In this document: positions 7,201 to 14,104 of the stretch, piece by piece | How the letters are laid out: every line of letters begins with the position of its first letter | Numbering within the stretch: the stretch's first letter is position 1 | NCBI GenBank assembly: GCA_900539145.1 | Contig: UQAX01000042.1 | Coordinates: forward strand, 1 to 22,834 | Direction: 5' to 3' | Length of the DNA: 22,834 nucleotides | From: an uncultured Blautia sp. | GTDB lineage: Bacteria > Bacillota > Clostridia > Lachnospirales > Lachnospiraceae | Program-made: the position numbers and the translations under genes | Notes under the pieces: generated by a model | The model's input: only the letters and a program-made list of their open reading frames with translations | Told to the model about the DNA's origin: nothing | The model's database searches: none

Positions 7201-9661
7201 AACGGTAACAGGAACTCCGATAGACAAGACAAATAAAGTAGAGCCTATAAAATTCACCGTTACTGTGTCAGGCGGGGAAACACCGCAGGTAGATATTGAT
7301 GCGTTGATAAACAAAGGATTGCAGGGGGCAAAAGAGCAATTTGCATCCAAATATCCGGAAGAAAATTATCAGTATAACAACAACGACTGGATTGTGTATG
7401 CACGTCTTCGTGCAGGAGAAACCATTTCACAGGAAAAATTAGATGCTTATTATCAGTCTGTGGCAGACACAGTGAAAAAATGGAGTAAAAAGCAAAAACC
7501 CACAGATATGGAGCGTGTGGCATTGTCCTTGTTAATTATGAACAAAGACATTACGGATGTAGACGGTGTAAATCTGGTAGAAATGATTTATAATCATCCG
7601 AGCTTAGATATGGGTGCAAATGAGCTGGCATGGGCGCTGCTGGTAACGGATGCAAAAGGAATGGAAATTCCCACAGATGCAAAATGGAACAGAGAGAGTA
7701 TCATAACTGCACTTTTGAAATTCCAAAATGAAGAAAACGGCGGTTTCGGACTTGTGGATAATCAGACTGTCAGTGTGGATATGACAGCTATGTGCTTGCA
7801 GGCGCTGGCTCCGTACAGAAATATAAATGTAAAAGTTCATCAGGCAGTGGAAGCAGGATTAGAATATTTGAAGAATTCTATGTCTGACGCTTATGACTTT
7901 GGAACATCTGAAAGTACAGCGCAGGTACTGCTTACTTTGACGAGTTTAGGTATTGATCCTTTAAATTCCGATTTTGGAACTCCTTATAGTAATATGATTA
8001 CCTGTCTTATGGATAACTATTATTGTGAAACAGAAAAAGGAAATGGTTTCTGCCATGATAAAAGTAATAAAAAGTTAAATGAAATGTCCAGTGTTCAGGT
8101 ATTTCAGGCATTTACAGCTTATACACAGGTAAAAGCAGGAGAAAAGACTTATTGGGATTTAACAGAAGAAAATCAAAAAACAGAAGTAGAAGAAGTTATT
8201 CAGCTTATTGAAAACCTTCCGGCAATGAAAGATTTGACATTGGAAGATGCAGAAGTTGTGCTTTCCATTCAGGCATTGTATGAAAGCCTTACAGAAGATG
8301 AACAGCAGCTTGTACATAATGCAGAGAAGTTACAGAAAGCTATTGAACGCATTGAGGAATTAAAAACGCTGGGTGAAGAAGTAGGTAAAGTTACTTTAAC
8401 GATTATGGACGGCTTAAAGAAGGAAGAAAAACTGTTGTCCCTTCTGGAAGAAAACGAAATAAAGGGTATGATGCTTCAGACACAGGCAACGATTTATCAG
8501 ACGGACTCTATGATGAGCGTAATTGAACGTGCCTGCAAGGAAAATGGCTTTAGTATTTCTATTCGAAACGGAGAATATATTGAAGAAATTGACGGACTTG
8601 GCGAATTTGACCGTGGACCGGGCAGCGGCTGGGTAGGTACTTTAAATGACGAATTTACAAAAACCGGTTTTGCGGATTTTACAGTAGAAAACGGCAAGTT
8701 AAAAGATAAGGACGTAATTACAGTAGAATATACGGAAAATCTGGGAAAAGACGTAACAGAAAATGCCGAATTATCTACACTGGGAATTACAGACGGTAAA
8801 TTGTCACCGGAATATGCAAGAGATACTTATGAATATACGCTTTCAGTGGGAGAAAAGGTAAAAGAAATTACATTAAATCCGAAATCTTATAATCGCTATG
8901 CGGAAACAGTAATAAAGTCAGCAGATAAGGTTTATGAAAGCGGACAGGCTATTCCTGTGGAAGACGGAACAAAAATTGAAATTGTTTCTAAAAAAACAGT
9001 AAGAGGAGAAGACATCAAAACGTATCTTCTTACCATAGAGCAGAAAAAGACTTCACAGCCTGAGCCACAACCGGAACCAAATCCTGAGCCAAATCCAAAT
9101 CCGGATGAGCAGAAAGAAATTACATTGGTAAATAAAAAGTATGGAGTTTCTTTAAAAGGAAAAGGTCTTGAGCAGGATATGGAGCTTTTGGTAACACCTC
9201 TTGATAAAGACAGTGAAGCAGTGAAAGCAATGAGAAAGGAAATTCCTTCCGCAAAATCTGTATTCCGTTTATATGATGTTGTTATCCGACAGAATGGAAA
9301 GAACTTAGAGCTTCCTAAGGAAGCAGTGCTGTCTATTCCGGTAGGAGAAAAATATAACGGACAGCAGCTTACCGTACTGCATTACATAAACGGAAAAGTA
9401 GAAAAGCTGAATGGTAAGAGTGCAGACGATATGGTATCTGTTTCTGTAAAAAGTCTTGGAGGATTTGGAGTAGTGGTAGATACACCTTCAAATTCACAGG
9501 GGAATAATCAGAGCGGAAATCAGAACAATGGCACAAACAGTAGTACAAACAGTGGCATAAAAACAGGAGATGAGGCACAGCTCATGCTCTGGATGTGCAT
9601 CGGTGTTGTATCCTTAGGAACAATAACAGCTTTGTACAGAAGAAAGAAAAATATAAAATAA
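4259..9661 (+). CDS. Wall-anchored intrinsic-factor/transcobalamin-like B12-binding protein (predicted)
   Basis: A secreted protein of 1800 aa, starting at 4259 with AAAGGAGA (4245-4252) upstream and a signal peptide cut near residue 30 (VHA). Modules in order: two GLUG/beta-helix-like blocks (about 80-270 and 361-567, each with GTLDGNGHT), separated by a FIVAR-like helical repeat (about 279-345); Ig-like regions (about 575-1005); an alpha/alpha-barrel prenyltransferase-like domain (about 1011-1304) with repeats such as QNEENGGFGL and VDMTAMCLQALAPY; a helical linker; a DUF4430/transcobalamin-C-like domain (about 1378-1500) with DSMMSVIERACKENGF and GPGSGWVGTLND; a cadherin-like beta domain (about 1502-1597); a proline-rich linker; the C-terminal domain shared with the PL8 protein; and the sortase signal KTGD (1768-1771), hydrophobic segment, RRKKNIK. 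Animal intrinsic factor clamps cobalamin between an alpha/alpha barrel and a ~110-residue beta domain, so the order and sizes match. Together with the B12 riboswitch this predicts cobalamin capture at the cell wall. Binding itself is inference. Confidence 0.8.
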   Translation: MKKRRNANRVLSLLLVMALLITGMPVSVHATGDMDPPVVEAGEILSGMGQEDEISETEIPTVIEAGTTYTLTEDIVFEQGQNFESIAGTLDGNGHTITLADKPLADEVTGTIQNLGVTSENVIASDKTFGSMAVTLNGTIQNSYSTAKIKLSGWAGEVGGLVGTFQSGAIKNSYFGGSIDSMMAGGLIGIRQTDDSILSNSYYAKDKVPGAYGPVSMGKFPENASDCVKTLEELKTGAALLNKDIPDTGFTWTSPADGSNSGLPVLTQQGETPNPEQPDKTALQNAVNEGKKLEQDKYTEESWRGFAEALNTAEQILEKADAKQTEIDEALKALNQAKEQLEKKKVTEPVAPPTDESQIVHIKKQSDLEKIDTTQTGTYYVLDNDITLDGMYMSFVEFNGTLDGNGHTVTLDDATWLFQNVGEEGVLQNIHFTGTLASWAESGPAGYDLKGAIINCYTDVKGDAACGFAKRLSGGSLINSYSVSEGKIGTLFKEYKAGTLINSYWCESMKNPVDFPTDALVNSFAKKEEDMKTKEFVQLLNGNKGEFGVTWGQSSAGYPYFGENQEYNPDKPNLPDNKYEVEFTFADGVKETIKNQTLHVSPDAVGAFNLAGTFQLKDVPSTSKISWNMTEVKPEGSLLIGADEGSLRVDGEGSAIVSATEIKEDASTETVAWVKVIAKAQVMEEIKLFIDGQDVTNGKIKIAGSEWKNIQVQAKYQGSEEFIPVHSSRFTYAPSDEKLIYNLNSSSEFKFNKPGTASMTVTAKANPEIKAEVEATSSYVPVESVKPAISGEKEIHSRNANDPDNYAFLPDYSGVIVSPENASYAGNWTVTSSNPSVADYVDSMVKGYVPYKAGTVTYTAKIEQTNPETKKTSVVSGTSEVTYKYKNPLTKITIDESNLQMENFTEQLLNLTFEGELSKDGWSVTDPQLEWSYDKAGIVKIVRKEQGYWKKGNPEWDNAPDKGSFLTSDKYYVQSLKEGTVTVTGTPIDKTNKVEPIKFTVTVSGGETPQVDIDALINKGLQGAKEQFASKYPEENYQYNNNDWIVYARLRAGETISQEKLDAYYQSVADTVKKWSKKQKPTDMERVALSLLIMNKDITDVDGVNLVEMIYNHPSLDMGANELAWALLVTDAKGMEIPTDAKWNRESIITALLKFQNEENGGFGLVDNQTVSVDMTAMCLQALAPYRNINVKVHQAVEAGLEYLKNSMSDAYDFGTSESTAQVLLTLTSLGIDPLNSDFGTPYSNMITCLMDNYYCETEKGNGFCHDKSNKKLNEMSSVQVFQAFTAYTQVKAGEKTYWDLTEENQKTEVEEVIQLIENLPAMKDLTLEDAEVVLSIQALYESLTEDEQQLVHNAEKLQKAIERIEELKTLGEEVGKVTLTIMDGLKKEEKLLSLLEENEIKGMMLQTQATIYQTDSMMSVIERACKENGFSISIRNGEYIEEIDGLGEFDRGPGSGWVGTLNDEFTKTGFADFTVENGKLKDKDVITVEYTENLGKDVTENAELSTLGITDGKLSPEYARDTYEYTLSVGEKVKEITLNPKSYNRYAETVIKSADKVYESGQAIPVEDGTKIEIVSKKTVRGEDIKTYLLTIEQKKTSQPEPQPEPNPEPNPNPDEQKEITLVNKKYGVSLKGKGLEQDMELLVTPLDKDSEAVKAMRKEIPSAKSVFRLYDVVIRQNGKNLELPKEAVLSIPVGEKYNGQQLTVLHYINGKVEKLNGKSADDMVSVSVKSLGGFGVVVDTPSNSQGNNQSGNQNNGTNSSTNSGIKTGDEAQLMLWMCIGVVSLGTITALYRRKKNIK

Positions 9662-9670
9662 AGAGACAAG

Positions 9671-9702
9671 AAACTGCCGTAGAAAATACAGTCAGGTCAT
9701 TG
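9671..9702 (+). repeat. 32-nt repeat, copy 2 (other copy 91-122)
   Basis: Matches 91-122 at 31 of 32 bases. Only this copy retains the complementary right arm needed for the terminator fold. The two copies flank the pair of surface-protein genes in direct orientation. Confidence 0.7.
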
Positions 9703-9735
9703 TATCTGAGGTATATTTCTGCGGCAGTTTTTATT
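9671..9735 (+). terminator. Rho-independent terminator with a long stem
   Basis: AAACTGCCGTAGAAAATAC (9671-9689) pairs with 9711-9730 through one G-U and one bulge, around a 21-nt loop. TTTTTATTT follows. It closes the 1800-aa surface-protein gene 10 nt after its stop codon. Its left arm and loop are the second copy of the repeat at 91-122. Confidence 0.8.
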
Positions 9736-9764
9736 TCACAGGCAAGTATCACCCATGAATGTCG

Positions 9765-9778
9765 AAAACTACCTATAT
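9765..9778 (+). promoter_or_regulatory. Candidate operator motif shared with 16871-16884
   Basis: AAAACTACCTATAT here matches AAAACCACCTATAT at 16871-16884 in 13 of 14 bases. Each copy lies 60-80 nt upstream of a start codon in the carbohydrate locus (GH95 gene and ABC permease remnant). Such pairs may be sites for the locus's AraC-type regulator. This is inference from two copies only. Confidence 0.3.
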
Positions 9779-9797
9779 CATTAAAAATAGGGCAGGG

Positions 9798-9827
9798 TTA
9801 CAATAGTTATAAAATAAGGGATAGTAT
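9798..9827 (+). promoter_or_regulatory. Candidate promoter of the GH95-lyase operon
   Basis: TTACAA (9798-9803) and TAGTAT (9822-9827) are separated by 18 nt, about 30 nt before the GH95 start. The match is weak to moderate, as expected for an activator-dependent promoter. Confidence 0.4.
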
Positions 9828-9855
9828 AAGCTTTTATAAAAAATAGGAGACAGAA

Positions 9856-12090
9856 ATGGGAAAAGGTTTTTATTTAACGCACGAGGCAAAAAGCTGGGAA
9901 CAGGGACTTCCTGTGGGAAATGGAAGACAGGGAGCAGTGCTTTTGGGCGGAGTGCAGCAGGAACAGATTGTTTTAAATGAAGAAAGTCTGTGGTACGGAG
10001 GAAAAAGAGAGCGAGCCGTAGAGGCAGGCAAGGAAAAACTGGAAAAGGTGAGAGAGCTTTTAGAAAAAGGAGAGGCAAGCAAGGCACAGACTTTATGCAG
10101 CAGATGGTTTGTGGGAAATCCCAGATATACCAATCCTTATCATCCGGCAGCAGAGGCAGTTCTTACTTTCGAGCCTTTTGGAAAAGTAAAGGAGTATTTT
10201 AGAGGGATTGACTTAGAAAAGGGAGAGGCAGGGGTGAAAATCTGCTTTGACAACTGCGAAACAGTAAGAGAGATTTTTTCTTCTGTCAAATATCAGGTCA
10301 CTGCCCTGCGGATGAAAACAGATAAAGAACAGGGCATGAGCTTTTTCTTAGGGTTAAACCGCAGACCGTTTGAAGAAAATGCCGAAGCAGGCGACAGAGA
10401 AATTTCTTTAAACGGACACAGCGGAGACGGAGTGTGTTATAATGTAAGGTGCAGAGTGGGGAAAACCGATGGAAGAGTCTGTATAGAAGGTGGATATCTT
10501 CTTGTAGAAAACGCCTCTTATGTGGAAATTTTCTTTTGCGTGCGTACAGATTATGAAGGTGAAAAATCTTTAGGTGCGTGCGGCAGGCTTTTACAAGAAG
10601 CAGCAAAAGCGGGATTTGAGGAAATTAAGAAGGCGCACATTGAGGAGTATGGAAAGCTCTACAACAGCATGAAGCTGGAGATAGAAGGGGAAGAGGAGCT
10701 GGAAAAAACTCCGGCGGATGAGCTTTTAAAACGCTGTGAAGAACCAAAGGTTCAGGGCTATTTAACTTGGCTTATGTTTTCCTACGCCAGATATCTTCTT
10801 ATTAGCAGTTCCTATGGCTGTGCGCTGCCTGCAAATCTTCAGGGAATATGGAATGGAAGCTTTACTCCTCCGTGGGAAAGCGGATATACCATCAATATTA
10901 ACCTCCAGATGAATTACTGGATGGCGGACAAAGCAGGATTGGGCGTATGCTATGAGCCGTTCTTCAACTTGATAGAGAAAATGCTTCCAAATGGGCGAAA
11001 AACAGCCAAAAAAGTGTATGCTTGCAGAGGATTTGTAGCGCATCACAATACAAATTTGTGGGGAGATACAGATATTACAGGGCTGTGGCTTCCTGCATTT
11101 CTCTGGTCTATGGGTGGCGCATGGATGGCAAACCAGCTTTATCATCACAGTGAGTTTGAGGAAAATCCGAAGGAAATCAGGGAGCGTGTGCTGCCTGTTA
11201 TGAAAGAATGTATTTTATTTTTCTATGACTATCTTTATCGGAAATCTGATAAAATGTGGATAAGAGGCCCTACGGTATCACCGGAAAATACCTATCGCCT
11301 TTTAGATGGTCAGGAAGCCAGTGTGGCTATGGGCGTTGCCATGGACCATCAGATTATTCGTGAGCTTGCGGAGAATTATCTGGAAGGATGCAGAAGATAT
11401 AGCACAGGTTTGCCGGAATATGAGACAGAAAAAATGGCGCAGGAGATATTAGAACATTTGCCGCCTACCAAGATTGGGAAGTCTGGCAGGATTTTGGAAT
11501 GGCAGGAGGAATACGAGGAAGTAGAAAAGGGACACCGTCATATTTCTCATTTATATGGGCTGCATCCGGGAAGAGAAATTTCAGAGGATACGCCTGCGCT
11601 TTTCGAGGCGGCGAAAAGAACTCTGGAATATCGTTTGGAGCACGGAGGCGGTCATACGGACTGGAGTAAAGCGTGGATTATGTGCTTTTATGCCCGCTTA
11701 AAGGACAAGAAAAAATTTGATGAGCAGATGAGACAATTTCTTGCAAACAGTGTGGATGAAAACCTGTGGGATATTCATCCCCCGTTTCAGATTGACGGAA
11801 ATTTCGGAATGGCAGAGGCAGTATTGGAAGCATTGGCATCCCGAAGGGGTGATGTGGTAGAGCTTCTTCGGATTATTCCTGAGGGAATGGAGACAGGGAT
11901 GGTGACAGGTCTGTGTCTGGAAGGAAGGCTGAAGGTGGATTTCGCATGGAAATGTGGAAAACTTACAAAAATTTCTCTTTCTTCGGGGAAAACTCAAACC
12001 ATAGAGCTACGTTATTGTGGGATACGAAGGAGCGTTACTCTTTTAGAAAACAGCAGATTAGAGCTAGAAGGAGTGGAAAATTATGAATAA
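9856..12090 (+). CDS. Glycoside hydrolase family 95 (alpha-L-fucosidase type), cytoplasmic
   Basis: A 744-aa protein at the usual GH95 length, predicted to release terminal alpha-linked fucose by an inverting mechanism (some members instead act on alpha-L-galactose). The N-terminal beta domain has LPVGNGRQGAVLLGG and IVLNEESLWYGG (residues 18-49). The catalytic (alpha/alpha)6 barrel has YTININLQMNYW with Asn347 and Asn349, GPTVSPENTY with Glu477 and FQIDGNFGMAEA with Asp647. These correspond to the Asn/Asn/Glu/Asp set of Bifidobacterium AfcA. There is no signal peptide, so it should act on imported oligosaccharides. AGGAGA (9845-9850) supports the start. The stop overlaps the next start by 8 nt, indicating translational coupling. 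All catalytic residues are present. Confidence 0.9.
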   Translation: MGKGFYLTHEAKSWEQGLPVGNGRQGAVLLGGVQQEQIVLNEESLWYGGKRERAVEAGKEKLEKVRELLEKGEASKAQTLCSRWFVGNPRYTNPYHPAAEAVLTFEPFGKVKEYFRGIDLEKGEAGVKICFDNCETVREIFSSVKYQVTALRMKTDKEQGMSFFLGLNRRPFEENAEAGDREISLNGHSGDGVCYNVRCRVGKTDGRVCIEGGYLLVENASYVEIFFCVRTDYEGEKSLGACGRLLQEAAKAGFEEIKKAHIEEYGKLYNSMKLEIEGEEELEKTPADELLKRCEEPKVQGYLTWLMFSYARYLLISSSYGCALPANLQGIWNGSFTPPWESGYTININLQMNYWMADKAGLGVCYEPFFNLIEKMLPNGRKTAKKVYACRGFVAHHNTNLWGDTDITGLWLPAFLWSMGGAWMANQLYHHSEFEENPKEIRERVLPVMKECILFFYDYLYRKSDKMWIRGPTVSPENTYRLLDGQEASVAMGVAMDHQIIRELAENYLEGCRRYSTGLPEYETEKMAQEILEHLPPTKIGKSGRILEWQEEYEEVEKGHRHISHLYGLHPGREISEDTPALFEAAKRTLEYRLEHGGGHTDWSKAWIMCFYARLKDKKKFDEQMRQFLANSVDENLWDIHPPFQIDGNFGMAEAVLEALASRRGDVVELLRIIPEGMETGMVTGLCLEGRLKVDFAWKCGKLTKISLSSGKTQTIELRYCGIRRSVTLLENSRLELEGVENYE

Positions 12091-14086
12091 AAAAGAATAT
12101 TTTGAAAGACAGAAAAACAGATATCAAAAGGGCGAGCTTGCGTGGTGTGCAAAGGCGGCGAGAGAATATCGTCCGGAAAACAGCAGTCAGATTATGCGTA
12201 TTGCAGATGAGGCTGTGCGCTTAGAGTTTATTTTTGACTTACCTTGGGACATGGAGCGTACCTACGAAAAGGAGACATTTACATATCCCATTAACTGGAC
12301 GTATATGCCCACAGATGACCCGGAGTTTATTTATCAGATGAACCGTCATCGTTATTTTATCTGTCTGGGACAGGCTTATGCCATGACAGGAGAGGAAAAG
12401 TATGCCAAAGCCTTTGTAGATATGATAACAGACTGGATTACAGGCGTACCTCTGACAGAGGAGAGTAAAAAGGTTACATGGAGAGAAATTGAGGCAGGTA
12501 TTCGTGGGGAAAACTGGACAAAGAGCATCTTATATTTTGAAAACAGTCCGCTGATTGATGACGCTTTTATGGAAATGTTTACAAAAAGCTTAGAGGAACA
12601 TGGAGAATATCTTCTTCATGCCAGAAGGGGCTTTCAGATTTCCAGCAACTGGGGTGTTATTGAAAACCACGGTTTGCTGTTTATCGGTCTGGCGCTTAAT
12701 CAGGAGGAATATGTGGAAACGGCTTTAAAGCGTCTGGAGCAGGAAGGGCAAATTCAGGTATTTTCAGACGGCGTACATTGGGAGCAGTCCTGTATGTATC
12801 ACAATGAAGTTCTGCACTGCTTTTTAGAGAGCGTTCATATTTTACAGGTATGGGAAAGGGAAATTCCCGAAAAGCTTTTAGAAGTTACCCGCCGTATGGC
12901 AATGGCAAATGTGGCATGGAAAAAACCGGATGACTGTCAGCCTCTTACCGGAGACAGTGACGAAACTTGTCTGGAGGATATGCTGGCTGCTTCTGCTATT
13001 ATTCTGGCAAAGGAAGGCTGTCAGGAGGCAGAGGCTTTAAAGGGCTGTGCAGGAGAATATCCGGACTATGAGAGTATCTGGGATTTACGTCAAAAAGGAG
13101 CAGATATTTACGACAACATCAATGGACAGACGCCGAAGCAGAAGAATTTTATGCTGGAGGAAAGTGGAAATTATTATGTGCGAAGTAGTTGGGAGCGTGA
13201 CGGAGAATATCTTCACTTCCGAAACGGCTGCCTGGGCGGAGGACACGGACATAATGACAAGCTGCATCTTGATGTGGTCAGCGAAGGCGAGGACGTACTG
13301 GTGGATGCAGGAAGATATCAGTATACTTATCACGAAGAAAACAGGATTTGGCTGAAAAGCGCTTATGCACACAACACGATTTTAGTAGACGGACAGGACT
13401 TTATGGAATATACAGACGCATGGGGCAGCCAAAACGCTGTGCCTGAGCTTCGATTTGCACCAAAGGAAAAGAACGGATATCTGGTATTGGAGGGTGCACA
13501 TACAGGATATCTGCAAGGGGGAGCGCAGGTGCTTCTGAATAGAAAAATAGTCGTATTAGAACCGGGGGTTTATGTGATTGCAGATATGGCGTATACAGGA
13601 GAAACACATACATATAGCAGAATTTTCCACTTCAATAATCAGGGACAGCTTGTTTACGAAGACAACAGAATTGTATATAATGGAGAGAAAGCAAAAATGG
13701 AACTGGTATTTCCTCAGAAAGACACATCCGTTAAAAAGGTTGAGAGCAAGCTTTCCCGCCATTACAATCTGTGTGAGAAAAACGAAAGTATCTGGGCAGA
13801 TAGAAAGGGAGAAGGAACAACAGCCATGCTTGCGGTGCTGGCAGGCAGACAGAAGCAGAAGGCAGAGGTGTGTATGCAGCAGGTTTATAATCCTGTACGG
13901 GATTGTATGCTGGATGAGAAACAGGCGCAGGGCTTGTATATCCGCACAGATAATCACGAATATCAGTTGATATTCCGATACCGTGATTTGACAGGGCCGC
14001 AGGATTTACTTCAGGTGGATGAGTGTCTGGGAATAGGAAGCCTGTTAATCTGTGCAGATAAAGGAGATACCATTAGTTTCGCATAA
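12083..14086 (+). CDS. Heparinase II/III-family polysaccharide lyase (PL12/PL33-like)
   Basis: A 667-aa cytoplasmic protein (no signal peptide) with the two-part heparinase II/III layout: an N-terminal alpha/alpha toroid (about 1-320) and a C-terminal beta-sandwich (about 355-640). Toroid motifs include YPINWTYM, WREIEAGIRGENW and SSNWGVIENHG, in which Asn195-His196 match the family's charge-neutralising/catalytic pair. The Tyr239 region (HWEQSCMYHNEVL) is the candidate catalytic Tyr. The beta domain opens with YYVRSSW, GGGHGHNDKLHLDV (His388/His390) and LVDAGRYQY. Family members act on heparan, chondroitin, hyaluronan, alginate or related uronates; the substrate is not readable here. Its start lies inside the GH95 gene, preceded by AGAAGGAG. 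Coupling to a fucosidase suggests a fucosylated, uronate-containing oligosaccharide. Confidence 0.8.
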   Translation: MNKKEYFERQKNRYQKGELAWCAKAAREYRPENSSQIMRIADEAVRLEFIFDLPWDMERTYEKETFTYPINWTYMPTDDPEFIYQMNRHRYFICLGQAYAMTGEEKYAKAFVDMITDWITGVPLTEESKKVTWREIEAGIRGENWTKSILYFENSPLIDDAFMEMFTKSLEEHGEYLLHARRGFQISSNWGVIENHGLLFIGLALNQEEYVETALKRLEQEGQIQVFSDGVHWEQSCMYHNEVLHCFLESVHILQVWEREIPEKLLEVTRRMAMANVAWKKPDDCQPLTGDSDETCLEDMLAASAIILAKEGCQEAEALKGCAGEYPDYESIWDLRQKGADIYDNINGQTPKQKNFMLEESGNYYVRSSWERDGEYLHFRNGCLGGGHGHNDKLHLDVVSEGEDVLVDAGRYQYTYHEENRIWLKSAYAHNTILVDGQDFMEYTDAWGSQNAVPELRFAPKEKNGYLVLEGAHTGYLQGGAQVLLNRKIVVLEPGVYVIADMAYTGETHTYSRIFHFNNQGQLVYEDNRIVYNGEKAKMELVFPQKDTSVKKVESKLSRHYNLCEKNESIWADRKGEGTTAMLAVLAGRQKQKAEVCMQQVYNPVRDCMLDEKQAQGLYIRTDNHEYQLIFRYRDLTGPQDLLQVDECLGIGSLLICADKGDTISFA

Positions 14087-14104
14087 TATACAGAGGGTGA
14101 AAAT

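Noticed and set aside
9595..9846. Open frame of 83 codons over the end of the B12 protein and its terminator
   Set aside because: It overlaps a firmly assigned gene, runs through the terminator hairpin and has no ribosome site.
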